DNA of 42,495 bases from an uncultured Blautia sp. (GTDB lineage: Bacteria; Bacillota; Clostridia; Lachnospirales; Lachnospiraceae): the NCBI GenBank assembly GCA_900543715.1, contig UQSX01000019.1, positions 1 to 42,495 of the forward strand, read 5' to 3'. The position numbers and the translations under genes were made by a program. The notes beneath the pieces are model-generated. The model was not told where the DNA came from and searched no databases. It saw only the letters and a program-made list of their open reading frames with translations. Of this stretch, positions 29,188 through 37,527 are shown in pieces (position 1 is the stretch's first letter; every line of letters starts with the position of its first letter).

Positions 29188-30435
29188 ATGAACAGAGAAT
29201 TTTTTATGGAAAATCGGAAAGCCCTTTACAGCAAGACAGAAGAGAAAGGGCTTCTTCTTTTATTCAGCGGCCATGCACCCAAGAAAACCAATGATGAAAA
29301 TTATCCTTTTTTTGCAGACCGCAGTTATATGTATTTTACCGGCGTACACCAGGAAGATACCATACTGATGACAGAGATTTACACCAAGGAAGAGTGGAAA
29401 GAAGTTCTTTATATCCTTCCTCCTGACATGTTGGCAGAGCGGTGGACAGGAAGGCGGATCAAGCCGGAGGAGGCAGAAGCACAGTCCGGTATCCAGGAAT
29501 ACAGAAATACAGAGAATTTCCAAAAAGATCTGGAAAACTGTCTGATGAACAAAGGATTTACCACGGTTTATATGGATTTTGGAAAGCTGGAGGCTTCTGA
29601 GGCAGATACAGAAAGCTACCGTCTGGCAGCCTGGCTCAGGAAAGAATATCCCTATGTGCAGATTAAAAACCTGAATCCCTGGATCCGTCAGCTCCGCACC
29701 ATCAAAAAGCCCTGTGAACTGGAGGCTCTCAGGAAGGCGGAATGGGTGACAAAAGAGGGAATTGAGGCTATGATGAGGGCTTCTAAACCGGGAATGTTCG
29801 AATATCAGTATAAGGCAGAGTTTGACTATGCCCTTGCCCAGCATGGGATCCTTGCACCGGGATTTCCTTCGATTATATCTGCAGGACAAAATAATTTCTG
29901 CATTCACTATTATTCCTACCGGGGACAGGCTCAGGACGGAGATATGATCTTAAACGATGTTGGTTCCGGCTGGGACCTGGAAGTCAATGATATTTCCAGG
30001 GCTTTCCCCTGCAACGGGAAATTTACAGAGAAACAGCGGCTTCTCTATGACTGCGCCTACCGGACATCTGAGCATATGTTTGAAATCCTGAAACCGGGAA
30101 TTCCTATGAAGGACGTGGATTTAATTGCCAGAAAATATAACTATGAGCAGTTAAAGGATATCGGTCTTTGCAAGAGCTATGAAGATATCGGGACTTATAT
30201 GTGGCATGGGGGAGCCCACCACGTTGGCTTTGATGTTCATGATGCAGTGGCACCGGATCTGATCACGGCACCAGGCATGGTATTCTGTGTGGATATCGGG
30301 ATTTACTGTGAAGAATGGGGAATCGGCTTCCGTATAGAGGATAACTGTCTGATCACCGAGGATGGCTGCGAAGAGCTTTCTTATATGATTCCGAAAAAGG
30401 CAGAGGATATTGAGGCATTTATGGGGAGAAGGTAG
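29188..30435 (+). CDS. M24-family aminopeptidase P (Xaa-Pro aminopeptidase)
   Basis: Cytoplasmic metallopeptidase of 415 residues that removes an N-terminal residue before proline. The N-terminal AMP_N-like domain (FSGHAPKKTNDENYPFFADRS) is followed by the pita-bread catalytic domain. Its metal ligands are visible in NDVGSGWDLEVNDISR (two Asp), WHGGAHHVGFDVHD (His), the Glu in EEWGIGFRIED and the last Glu of RIEDN. The start ATG at 29188 is nine bases after AAGGAG; the frame is open further upstream to 29080 but that part lies in the preceding terminator region. Confidence 0.88.
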   Translation: MNREFFMENRKALYSKTEEKGLLLLFSGHAPKKTNDENYPFFADRSYMYFTGVHQEDTILMTEIYTKEEWKEVLYILPPDMLAERWTGRRIKPEEAEAQSGIQEYRNTENFQKDLENCLMNKGFTTVYMDFGKLEASEADTESYRLAAWLRKEYPYVQIKNLNPWIRQLRTIKKPCELEALRKAEWVTKEGIEAMMRASKPGMFEYQYKAEFDYALAQHGILAPGFPSIISAGQNNFCIHYYSYRGQAQDGDMILNDVGSGWDLEVNDISRAFPCNGKFTEKQRLLYDCAYRTSEHMFEILKPGIPMKDVDLIARKYNYEQLKDIGLCKSYEDIGTYMWHGGAHHVGFDVHDAVAPDLITAPGMVFCVDIGIYCEEWGIGFRIEDNCLITEDGCEELSYMIPKKAEDIEAFMGRR

Positions 30436-30438
30436 AAG

Positions 30439-31293
30439 ATGAGAAAGATTATTTTAAGTGCGGACAGCACCTGCGACCTGGGAGATGAGCTGAAGGAAAA
30501 ATATCAGGTTCATTATTATCCTTTCCATATTATCCTGGAAGGAAAAGATTACCAGGATAATGTAGATATCACGCCGGGAGATATTTTCCAGAGATACTAT
30601 GAGAAAAAGGTACTGCCCAAGACAGCAGCTATCAATGTGGAAGAATATGTGAACTATTTCCGTCCCTTTGTAGAGCAGGGATATGAAGTGGTACATCTGA
30701 ATCTGGGAAGCGCCCTGTCAAGCGCCCATCAGAACTGTATGCTGGCGGCCAGGGAACTGAAAGGAGTCTATCCTGTGGACTCTGGAAATCTTTCTACCGG
30801 GATCGGACATCTGGTCCTGGACGCCGGAGAAATGATAAAAGAAGGACTGGGGGCAGAAGAAATCGCCGGGAAACTGAACCAGAGAAAGAATCTGGTCCAC
30901 TCCAGCTTTATCCTGGATACTTTAAAATTTATGAGTGCCGGAGGACGGTGCAGCAACGTTATGGCTTTAGGCGCCAATCTGTTGAATATAAAGCTCTGTA
31001 TAGAGGTAAATAATAAGGACGGTTCTATGGATGTAGGGAAGAAATACCGCGGTTCCCTGAAAAAAGTCCTGCCTCTTTATGTAAAAGACAAACTTCAGGA
31101 ATACCAAGGAATCTGTACAGATAAAATCTTTATCACCCATTCCGGCATTGACCAGGAATATATTGAGCTGGTAAAGAAAGCCATACAGGAGGAAAAAGAG
31201 TTCCAGAATATCTATGTGACCAGGGCAAGCTGTACCATTTCCTGTCACTGCGGGCCTAATACCCTTGGAATATTATTTGAGACAAAGGAGTGA
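30439..31293 (+). CDS. DegV-family fatty-acid-binding protein
   Basis: Protein of 284 residues. DegV proteins bind fatty acids in the cytosol (FakB-like) and may present them to a fatty-acid kinase. The family opening LSADSTCDLGDELKEKY with the TC-D motif is present, as are NLGSALSSAHQNC and the VDSGNLSTGIGHLV region around the ligand site. It begins three bases after the peptidase stop, so the genes are coupled. A fakA-like kinase is not in the window. The next gene (response regulator) begins four bases after the stop. Confidence 0.9.
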   Translation: MRKIILSADSTCDLGDELKEKYQVHYYPFHIILEGKDYQDNVDITPGDIFQRYYEKKVLPKTAAINVEEYVNYFRPFVEQGYEVVHLNLGSALSSAHQNCMLAARELKGVYPVDSGNLSTGIGHLVLDAGEMIKEGLGAEEIAGKLNQRKNLVHSSFILDTLKFMSAGGRCSNVMALGANLLNIKLCIEVNNKDGSMDVGKKYRGSLKKVLPLYVKDKLQEYQGICTDKIFITHSGIDQEYIELVKKAIQEEKEFQNIYVTRASCTISCHCGPNTLGILFETKE

Positions 31294-31297
31294 GGGA

Positions 31298-31972
31298 ATG
31301 AGGATTCTAATCGCAGAGGATGAGAGAGACCTGAATCACATTCTCACAGAACGTCTCCGAAAAGAGCATTACAGTGTGGATGCCTGTTTTGACGGACAGG
31401 AGGCTCTGGATTATCTGGAGGGGGCAGAGTACGACGCCCTGATCCTGGACATCATGATGCCGGTCATGGATGGACTGACGGTATTAAAAAAGCTCCGCAG
31501 CAGAGGAAACTCTGTCCCTGTGCTCCTGCTTACAGCCAAGGACAGCATAGAAGACCGGGTGAATGGACTGGACGCAGGAGCCAATGATTATCTGGTAAAG
31601 CCCTTCGCCTTTGAGGAGCTGCTGGCCAGAATACGGGTCATGCTCAGAAAACCGGCAGATGCCCCCAAGACCTGCTACAGCGTGGGAGATCTGGAGGTAC
31701 ACCTGGATACTCATGAAGTATACAGAGGAGGAAAGCAGATCACCCTTTCCGGAAAGGAATTTTCTCTGCTGAGATACATGGTGCAGAATCCGGGTATTGT
31801 CCTTTCCAGAGATAAGCTGGAGCAGCATATCTGGAATTATGATTTTACAGGAGGCTCTAATGTGATCGACGTGTATATCCGGTATCTGAGAAAGAAGATT
31901 GATGAGGGACACGATAAGAAATTGATCCACACTGTCCGGGGAGCCGGCTATGTATTAAAGGAGCAGGAATGA
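31298..31972 (+). CDS. OmpR/PhoB-family response regulator
   Basis: Two-component response regulator of 224 residues. The receiver domain holds the acidic pair in EDERD (about 7-11), the phospho-acceptor Asp in LILDIMMPVMDG (about residue 51) and the Lys in YLVKPF (about 101). The winged-helix DNA-binding domain (about 125-222) ends VIDVYIRYLRKKI and TVRGAGYVL. The start ATG at 31298 has GGAG about seven bases upstream. The stop overlaps the kinase gene (ATGA). Its probable target site lies at 33337-33356 ahead of the PepSY lipoprotein gene. Confidence 0.93.
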   Translation: MRILIAEDERDLNHILTERLRKEHYSVDACFDGQEALDYLEGAEYDALILDIMMPVMDGLTVLKKLRSRGNSVPVLLLTAKDSIEDRVNGLDAGANDYLVKPFAFEELLARIRVMLRKPADAPKTCYSVGDLEVHLDTHEVYRGGKQITLSGKEFSLLRYMVQNPGIVLSRDKLEQHIWNYDFTGGSNVIDVYIRYLRKKIDEGHDKKLIHTVRGAGYVLKEQE

Positions 31973-33321
31973 AAAGATGGTCCTTAAAAGTTAAACTTAC
32001 CGTTTTATATACCTTTTTTATGACACTGGTCACCTGTTTTGCCTTGGGGGTCCTTTTTTCTCTCAGCAGCCAGGAGCTGCTGTCCTCAGTCCAGTCTGAC
32101 CTGCGGCAGCAGGTAGAAGAAAGCCTGGAGGATGTGGAGGCAGAAGAGGGCTGGCTGAATGTGGACAATGATTTCTATGATCTGGAAGACAGTGTCTATC
32201 TTTCCCTTTACAGTGAACAGGGAGAGTTTCTCTACGGCAGGCTTCCCTATGGATACAATGCTGGGGCGGAGTTTATGAACGGTCAGATCCAGACGATCCG
32301 GGATGATCAGGAGGAATGGTACATTTATGATGTGAGCCACAGGATAGAAGGTTACGGAACCGTATATTTCCGGGGGATTACTTCTGTTACCAGGGCAGAA
32401 AACAGTATTGCTATTACTATTCGGCTCGCAGTGATCATTCTTCCCCTGCTGGTAATTTTGACGGGTATTATAGGATACCGTTTCACCAGAAGGACTCTTC
32501 TGCCCGTTCAGAAGATAACGGAAACCGTCAAGAAGATCCGGAAGGACGAGGATCTGTCTCAGAGAGTGGGCTTAGGAAATGGAAAGGATGAAATCTATCA
32601 GCTTTCCGAGACCTTTGATCAGATGCTGGAAGAGCTGGAGGAAACTTTTAAAAGGGAGCAGCAGTTTACTTCTGATGTATCCCATGAACTGAGGACTCCG
32701 GTGACAGTAATCCTGGCCCAGTGCGAGGCAATGCTTCAGGACCCGGTATTTACGTCAGGGCAGAAGGAACAGGTGAAAGTCATTGAACAGAAAGCCCGGT
32801 CCATGGCCAGGATGATCTCTCAGCTTCTCCTGCTTTCCAGGGCAGACCAGGGAAGGCAGCAGGTGCAGAAGGAACGTCTGAACCTTAGCGAACTGACCCA
32901 GATGATCGCTGAAGAACAGGAAATCCTTGCCAGAGAAAAAGAGATTCAGGTCCTTGCTGAGATTCAGCCAGATATTTACGCCCAGGCAGATGAAAGCCTT
33001 TATATCCGTATGCTGGATAATCTGATCTCCAATGCTGTGAATTATGGAAAAAAAGGCGGATATGTAAAAGTCCTTCTTTCAGAAGAGGAAAATATGGTAA
33101 AGGGCGTTGTAGAGGACAATGGGAAGGGAATTCCCCAGGAAAGTCTGCCCAGGATCTGGGAACGCTTTTACAGAGTGGATACTTCCAGAACAGACCAGGA
33201 ACATTCCGGTCTGGGCCTTTCTATGGTAAAATGGATTGTCCAGGCCCATGGGGGAGAAATTACCGTGGAGAGCAAGGAAGGTCAGGGAAGCAGGTTTATT
33301 TTTCAGATTCCGGAAGATTAA
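31969..33321 (+). CDS. Sensor histidine kinase
   Basis: Membrane kinase of 450 residues. TM1 is at about 11-32 and an extracytoplasmic sensor region rich in acidic residues spans about 33-145. TM2 is at about 150-170, then HAMP, then the HisKA domain with the phospho-acceptor His in SDVSHELRTPVTVI (near 242), and the HATPase domain with N box DNLISNAVNYG, G1 VEDNGKGIP and G2 GLGLSMV. It is partner of the overlapping response regulator. The signal is unknown; the acidic sensor and the PepSY lipoprotein neighbour suggest envelope or cation sensing (inference). Confidence 0.93.
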   Translation: MKRWSLKVKLTVLYTFFMTLVTCFALGVLFSLSSQELLSSVQSDLRQQVEESLEDVEAEEGWLNVDNDFYDLEDSVYLSLYSEQGEFLYGRLPYGYNAGAEFMNGQIQTIRDDQEEWYIYDVSHRIEGYGTVYFRGITSVTRAENSIAITIRLAVIILPLLVILTGIIGYRFTRRTLLPVQKITETVKKIRKDEDLSQRVGLGNGKDEIYQLSETFDQMLEELEETFKREQQFTSDVSHELRTPVTVILAQCEAMLQDPVFTSGQKEQVKVIEQKARSMARMISQLLLLSRADQGRQQVQKERLNLSELTQMIAEEQEILAREKEIQVLAEIQPDIYAQADESLYIRMLDNLISNAVNYGKKGGYVKVLLSEEENMVKGVVEDNGKGIPQESLPRIWERFYRVDTSRTDQEHSGLGLSMVKWIVQAHGGEITVESKEGQGSRFIFQIPED

Positions 33322-33336
33322 AAAAATAAATTTATT

Positions 33337-33370
33337 TTTTAATCTGGTTTTAATCTTTCTGTTTTATAGT
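33337..33370 (+). promoter_or_regulatory. Promoter of the PepSY gene with direct-repeat activator site
   Basis: TTTTAATCT occurs at 33337-33345 and 33348-33356, an 11-bp period typical of OmpR/PhoB half sites. It overlaps the -35 position of TATAGT (33365-33370), where no consensus -35 exists. An AT-only near-palindrome (GATTAAAAAA ... TTTTTTAATC, about 33316-33344) abuts it and may also end the kinase transcript. Confidence 0.55.
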
Positions 33371-33408
33371 AATACTAACAAAAGAAAAACAGAAAGGGGA
33401 AATGAAAA

Positions 33409-34089
33409 ATGATGAAAAAATATATAGTATTAACAGCACTCACACTTACACTTACAGGAGGACTTCTGGCAGGATGCGGCAGCGGCAATGATATCGGACA
33501 GGATGCGGCAAAGGAAGCGGCTTTCGCCGATGCCCAGGTCTCTGAGGATGATATCAGCAGACTGAGAGTAAGCAAAGACAGAGACGACGGAAGAAGTATT
33601 TACGAGGTAGAATTTACTGTAGGAAATACAGAATACAATTATGATATCGATGCTTCTGACGGATCTATCCTTACCACAGAAACAGAGGAAGTCCAGGGAA
33701 GTGCTAGTACTGCCCAGAGCGGAACACAGAATAGCTCCTCCCAGACTCAGGACGACAGTCAGAACGCTGCTGCTCAGCAGGGACAGGAGACTGCCCAGAG
33801 TACTGATACACAGACAGATCAGACCCAGGCTGGGCAGAGCGCACAAAATACTCAGAATGGACAGAACAGCGGAGGTGCTGCTAATGTAGCAGTCAGTGAG
33901 GCAGATGCCAGAGCCGCAGCCCTTGAGAGAGTGTCTGGAGCCACAGACAGCGACATTAGAATGGAACTGGATTATGATGACGGCCAGTATATCTACGAAG
34001 GCGACATTATCTACAATGGTAAAGAGTACGAGTTTGAAATTGACGCCAATACAGGAAACTTCTTAAAGTGGAGTGAAGAGAGAGATTAA
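33409..34089 (+). CDS. PepSY-domain lipoprotein
   Basis: Protein of about 226 residues with a lipoprotein signal peptide: basic MMKKY, a hydrophobic stretch and lipobox LLAGC ending at Cys 24 or so, which would be lipid-anchored outside the membrane. Two PepSY-like domains (VSEDDISRLRVSKDRDDGRSIYEVEF... and ARAAALERVSGATDSDIRMELDYDDG...) flank a low-complexity Gln/Ser/Thr/Asn linker (about 90-160). PepSY domains often bind or inhibit proteases or act in envelope stress. It follows a two-component system and bears a candidate site for its regulator. The start may be the first or the second of two adjacent ATG codons. Confidence 0.88.
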   Translation: MMKKYIVLTALTLTLTGGLLAGCGSGNDIGQDAAKEAAFADAQVSEDDISRLRVSKDRDDGRSIYEVEFTVGNTEYNYDIDASDGSILTTETEEVQGSASTAQSGTQNSSSQTQDDSQNAAAQQGQETAQSTDTQTDQTQAGQSAQNTQNGQNSGGAANVAVSEADARAAALERVSGATDSDIRMELDYDDGQYIYEGDIIYNGKEYEFEIDANTGNFLKWSEERD

Positions 34090-34110
34090 AAATTCGATTT
34101 CAACAGGAAA

Positions 34111-34166
34111 ACCCTGAGGAACTTCCAGCTGTGCAGGATACGGCGAGAAGACCTCAGGGTCTTTTT
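34111..34166 (+). terminator. Terminator after the PepSY gene
   Basis: ACCCTGAGG (34111-34119) pairs with CCTCAGGGT (34152-34160), followed by CTTTTT. Confidence 0.7.
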
Positions 34167-34174
34167 AAAGTTGA

Positions 34175-34206
34175 TTGTAAACCATTTGGCAGATAGTGGT
34201 TGACAA
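34175..34206. promoter_or_regulatory. BirA biotin operator before bioY
   Basis: TTGTAAACC (34175-34183), N14, GGTTGACAA (34198-34206) fits the known BirA operator (TTGTNAACC-N14 to 16-GGTTNACAA) with a single deviation. It overlaps the -35 (TTGACA 34200-34205) of a promoter whose -10 is TACACT (34224-34229, 18 bp spacing). BirA-biotinyl-AMP would repress when biotin is plentiful. Confidence 0.85.
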
Positions 34207-34255
34207 TATAAAGAAAAAAATGATACACTATCAGACAGAAAGTGAGGAAAAATGT

Positions 34256-34810
34256 ATGGCTGAAATGGTAAGACAAAAAACGAAAACATATGATCTGGTC
34301 TATATAAGTATCTTTGTTGTGCTGATAGCAATCTGCTCCTGGATCTCCATACCGCTGACTGTGCCGGTGACCCTTCAGACCTTTGGAGTATTTATGGCAG
34401 TGGGACTTCTTGGCGGAAAAAGAGGAACCCTGGCGGTACTGGTCTATATTCTCATGGGAACCCTGGGCATTCCGGTCTTTTCCGGATTTACAGGCGGTAT
34501 CGGCATAATAGCCGGAACCACAGGAGGATACATAGTGGGATTCCTTTTTTCAGCTCTGCTGATGTGGGGAATGGAAAAAGCTTTTGGAAGAAGCACAGCT
34601 GTATTGGCCCTGTCCATGGTCCTGGGTCTGGTTCTCTGCTATGCAGTAGGGACGCTGTGGTTTATGGCAGTATACGGAGCTTCTTCAGGAGCCATAGGTA
34701 TCCTTACCGTTCTGGGATGGTGTGTATTTCCTTTTATTATTCCTGATGCAGCAAAAATCTTTCTGGCCCTTATACTGACCAGAAGACTGTCAGGAGTGAT
34801 ACAGAGATGA
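34256..34810 (+). CDS. bioY: BioY, biotin transporter substrate-binding component
   Basis: Membrane S-component of an ECF transporter, 184 residues with six hydrophobic segments. The motifs ISIPLTVPVTLQTFGVFMA and GGKRGTLAVLVYILMGTLGIPVFSGF, plus GGIGIIAGTTGGYIVGF, are typical of BioY. It captures biotin and works with a shared EcfAA'T module encoded elsewhere. The ATG at 34256 is chosen because it lies after the promoter (ending 34229) and has GAGGAAA before it; an upstream GTG at 34196 would lie inside the operator. The BirA operator supports the role. Confidence 0.95.
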   Translation: MAEMVRQKTKTYDLVYISIFVVLIAICSWISIPLTVPVTLQTFGVFMAVGLLGGKRGTLAVLVYILMGTLGIPVFSGFTGGIGIIAGTTGGYIVGFLFSALLMWGMEKAFGRSTAVLALSMVLGLVLCYAVGTLWFMAVYGASSGAIGILTVLGWCVFPFIIPDAAKIFLALILTRRLSGVIQR

Positions 34811-35256
34811 AAGAGCCTTTAAAACTTCGGGCCCATCACGGTATGTGCCTGGCCTTTTTTGAAGGAAAAGGATACAGCAGTGCTTTTACAGAAAACATGG
34901 GAAAAGTTTTGGAAGAGATGGAAGAGGACACGCCTTTGGAGCTGTGCCGGGAGAGGGATATTATATGCAGCGCCTGCCCAAATCTGGAAGAGGGAGTCTG
35001 CATTATCGGAGAAAAGGTAAAAGCCTATGACGAGAAAGTGCTGAAAGCCTGCGGACTTCAGCCAGGCAGCAGACTTACCTGGCAGGAATTTTCAAATGCA
35101 GTGAAGCACAATATAATAGAAGCAGGAAAAAGAAAAGACATCTGCGGCGACTGCAGCTGGACAGAAATCTGTTCCAGGAAGGAACAGATTGAAAATGGTT
35201 GTGCCGGCACACCAGAGCAAAATAAAGGCAGGAGATATTCTGTAATAGCCGGATAG
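34807..35256 (+). CDS. DUF1284 Cys-rich protein
   Basis: Soluble protein of 149 residues of the DUF1284 family, overlapping bioY by four bases (ATGA). N-terminal KLRAHHGMCLAFFEGKGYS is the family hallmark. Four further cysteine pairs or singles occur (IICSACPNLEEGVC near 56-69, CGDCSWTEIC near 116-125), so an Fe-S or zinc site is likely. The function is unknown. The co-translation with bioY under BirA control is a hint of a biotin link or simply of operon drift. The last ten codons overlap the left arm of the terminator hairpin. Confidence 0.8.
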   Translation: MKEPLKLRAHHGMCLAFFEGKGYSSAFTENMGKVLEEMEEDTPLELCRERDIICSACPNLEEGVCIIGEKVKAYDEKVLKACGLQPGSRLTWQEFSNAVKHNIIEAGKRKDICGDCSWTEICSRKEQIENGCAGTPEQNKGRRYSVIAG

Positions 35257-35290
35257 GGAATCCCTATTTACAGAATATCTCCTGCCTTTT
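35224..35290. terminator. Bidirectional terminator overlapping the DUF1284 3' end
   Basis: AAAGGCAGGAGATATTCTGT (35224 onward) pairs with ACAGAATATCTCCTGCCTTT (to 35289) over more than 20 bp. The left arm is coding sequence. It serves the convergent CDF gene as well. Confidence 0.8.
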
Positions 35291-35302
35291 CGCTTTTCAA
35301 TT

Positions 35303-36475
35303 CTATCTGGTGCCGTAATCCTGGTCGATACAGATCACTCCATAGAAATTTCCAGGCAGATTGTGGATCTTGGATAAAAGGGCCTTTTCCACTTCACCAG
35401 GGGTCATGGGGCAGTTATAAGGAACCACCACATCGAAAATAAGGTTGGTATGGGAAGGGCCGGTTACCATGCGGAAGTCATGCATTTTCAGCTCCGGATC
35501 CAGCTCATTGAGAAGCTGGTTCATTTTATCCCGCATTTGATTGGAAAAATCATCATCTGTCACTACCGGGTCCATATGTATGGTGGCGGTACAGTTCAGG
35601 CGCTGCTTCAGCTCCCGCTCAATGTTGTCGATCTCATCATGGATCTTCAGTATATCCCCTTTAGCAGACACTTCTGCATGAAGGGAAATGATCAGATTTC
35701 CCGGACCGTAGTCATGGACCAGCAGGTCATGAATCCCCAGCACAGAGGGATGAGCGTTTACAATGTCCATAATCTGCTGCACCAGCTCTTTAGTAGGAGG
35801 CTGGCCCAGAAGGGGATCCACAGTTTCCTTCATGGCAGTAATGCCTGTATAGAAAATAAAAAGTCCTACCAGGATCCCGCACCAGCCGTCCAGGTTAAAG
35901 TCTGTGAACAGGCTGGCAATAGTTACCAGAAAAACAAAAAAGGTAGAGATCATGTCGCTGAAGCTGTCGGCAGCAGTGGCTGCCATGGCTGCACTGTTCA
36001 GTTTCTTTCCCAGTTTTTTATTGTAATAAGACATATAAAATTTTACCAGGATAGAGGCTGCCAGGATCACCAGGATCAGAGGACTGCATTCTATGGCTTC
36101 TGGATGAAGGATTTTTTTTATAGAAGTCTTTACCAGCTCAAAAGCCATGATCAGTACAGCAGCGGCTACAAAAAGCCCTGAGAGATACTCAATCCTGCCG
36201 TGACCGAAGGGATGCTGAGAATCTGGCCTCTGCCCCGCCATTTTAAATCCGATGAGAGTGATAAAAGAAGAACCTGCATCAGACAGATTGTTTACTGCAT
36301 CAGCAGTTATGGCAATGGAGCCGCTTAAGATCCCGGCAAAAAATTTTCCTATGAAGAGAAGTATGTTCAGCCCGATCCCCACAGAGCCGCAGAGCATGCC
36401 ATAGGCCTGACGGACCTGGGGAGAGGATGTATTTTTGTAGTCTTTAATGAACATTCTGGCAAGGAATGATATCAT
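35303..36475 (-). CDS. Cation diffusion facilitator (CDF) metal exporter
   Basis: Inner-membrane divalent-metal/proton antiporter of 390 residues with six helices. The metal site in TM2 and TM5 is visible as AITADAVNNLSDAGSS (Asp/Asn/Asp) and AATAADSFSDMIST (Asp/Asp). SQHPFGHGRIEYLSGL follows TM2. The C-terminal cytosolic dimer domain starts after ETVDPLLGQPP, and there is an additional C-terminal part of about 100 residues (ELDPELKMHDFRMVTGPSHTN), as in the long MamM/YdfM-type members. The metal is likely Fe(II), Mn(II) or Zn(II). The start ATG (36473-36475) has GGAGG in front. Confidence 0.92.
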   Translation of the reverse strand: MISFLARMFIKDYKNTSSPQVRQAYGMLCGSVGIGLNILLFIGKFFAGILSGSIAITADAVNNLSDAGSSFITLIGFKMAGQRPDSQHPFGHGRIEYLSGLFVAAAVLIMAFELVKTSIKKILHPEAIECSPLILVILAASILVKFYMSYYNKKLGKKLNSAAMAATAADSFSDMISTFFVFLVTIASLFTDFNLDGWCGILVGLFIFYTGITAMKETVDPLLGQPPTKELVQQIMDIVNAHPSVLGIHDLLVHDYGPGNLIISLHAEVSAKGDILKIHDEIDNIERELKQRLNCTATIHMDPVVTDDDFSNQMRDKMNQLLNELDPELKMHDFRMVTGPSHTNLIFDVVVPYNCPMTPGEVEKALLSKIHNLPGNFYGVICIDQDYGTR

Positions 36476-36506
36476 AAAAACACCTCCGTTTTGGTCATTG
36501 GATATT

Positions 36507-36535
36507 ATTCTATAATAAAAGAGAATTTGGTGCAA
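36507..36535 (-). promoter_or_regulatory. Promoter of the CDF gene
   Basis: On the minus strand TTGCAC (36530-36535), 17 bp, TAGAAT (36507-36512). Confidence 0.5.
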
Positions 36536-36553
36536 GAGAAAGATGGCAATATA

Positions 36554-36582
36554 TTGGAAATCAGAGAAAAATGTGGTACACT
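36554..36582 (+). promoter_or_regulatory. Promoter of the hemerythrin gene
   Basis: TTGGAA (36554-36559), 17 bp, TACACT (36577-36582), with TGG just before the -10. It is divergent from the CDF promoter. Confidence 0.5.
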
Positions 36583-36616
36583 AATAAGAAAGTATGATAA
36601 ATGGAGGAACAAGATT

Positions 36617-37039
36617 ATGAGAGCTGAATTTGATGAAACACTGGTTACAGGAAATGATATGATTGATTCTCAGCATAAAGAACTTATTGACAGAATTAAT
36701 CAGCTTCTGGAAAGCTGTGAGGACGGTCAGGGCAAGGTAAAAGCAGTAAAAATGCTGGATTATCTGCTGGACTATACAGTTTTCCATTTTGAGGCAGAAG
36801 AGAAGCTTCAGGAAGAGATCCAGTATCCGGGCATTAAAGAACATAAAGCAAAACATCAGGAGTTTAAACAGGCAGTAAAAGAGCTGCAGGAAATGCTGGA
36901 AGAGGAAGAAGGTCCTACAGAGGCATTTGTATCTCAGGTACAGAAAAATGTAGTGGACTGGCTTTACGACCATATCAAAGGCTTTGACCGTTCTGTGGCA
37001 GAATACAAATTCATGGCTTCCAACACAGACAGACTGTAA
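36617..37039 (+). CDS. Bacteriohemerythrin-like oxygen/metal-binding protein
   Basis: Soluble four-helix protein of 140 residues with a di-iron site. Ligand residues are visible in DSQHKELIDRIN (His 23 or so), FHFEAEEKL (His and Glu), EHKAKHQEF (two His) and WLYDHIKGFDRS (His and Asp). Such proteins bind oxygen or NO reversibly and protect anaerobes from oxygen. The ATG at 36617 has GGAGGAAC upstream; the longer frame to 36491 passes through the promoter. It is followed after 11 bp by the ArsC/Spx-like gene, probably in one operon. Confidence 0.9.
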   Translation: MRAEFDETLVTGNDMIDSQHKELIDRINQLLESCEDGQGKVKAVKMLDYLLDYTVFHFEAEEKLQEEIQYPGIKEHKAKHQEFKQAVKELQEMLEEEEGPTEAFVSQVQKNVVDWLYDHIKGFDRSVAEYKFMASNTDRL

Positions 37040-37050
37040 GGAGAGAGGCT

Positions 37051-37416
37051 ATGCTGCTATTTGTTGAATATCCTAAATGCAGTACCTGCCAGAAAGCAAA
37101 AAAATGGCTGACAGAGCAGGGACTGGAGTTTCAGGACAGACATATCGTAGAGGAGAATCCCACAAGAGAAGAGCTGGAGAACTGGTATAAGCGAAGCGGC
37201 CTTCCTCTGAAAAGGTTTTTTAATACCAGCGGAAATAAATACAAAGAACTTCACTTAAAGGATAAGCTGCCTTCTATGACTGAGGAGGAACAGCTGGAGC
37301 TTTTGGCCACAGACGGAATGTTGGTGAAACGTCCAGTTTTGGCAGGCAAGGACTTTGTTGTCACAGGCTTTAAGGAGAAAGAGTGGAGAGAAAAGCTGGG
37401 AATGCCTTCAGAATAG
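37051..37416 (+). CDS. ArsC/Spx-family thioredoxin-fold protein
   Basis: Protein of 121 residues with the redox motif CSTC at residues 10-13 (YPKCSTCQKAKKWL) and the family regions GLPLKRFFNTSGNKYKELHL and KRPVLAGKDFVVTGFKEKEW. It belongs to the arsenate reductase/YffB/Spx family. The role could be reduction of a disulfide or, as for Spx, binding to RNA polymerase alpha. Co-transcription with hemerythrin suggests an oxidative or nitrosative stress role (inference). Confidence 0.85.
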   Translation: MLLFVEYPKCSTCQKAKKWLTEQGLEFQDRHIVEENPTREELENWYKRSGLPLKRFFNTSGNKYKELHLKDKLPSMTEEEQLELLATDGMLVKRPVLAGKDFVVTGFKEKEWREKLGMPSE

Positions 37417-37445
37417 AAAATTCAATATTATAACCAGGGAGTCTG

Positions 37446-37505
37446 AAAACAGGCTGCTGCACTATCTGGAGTTTACACATTTTGTGCGGCAGCCTGTTTC
37501 TTGCT
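37446..37505 (+). terminator. Terminator after the ArsC-like gene
   Basis: AAACAGGCTGCTGCAC pairs with GTGCGGCAGCCTGTTT (one mismatch), followed by CTTGCTTT. Confidence 0.75.
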
Positions 37506-37527
37506 TTCTGTGTAATACATATCCTCA

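Noticed and set aside
34196..34255. Longer N-terminus of BioY from a GTG at 34196
   Set aside because: It would start inside the BirA operator and before the promoter -10.
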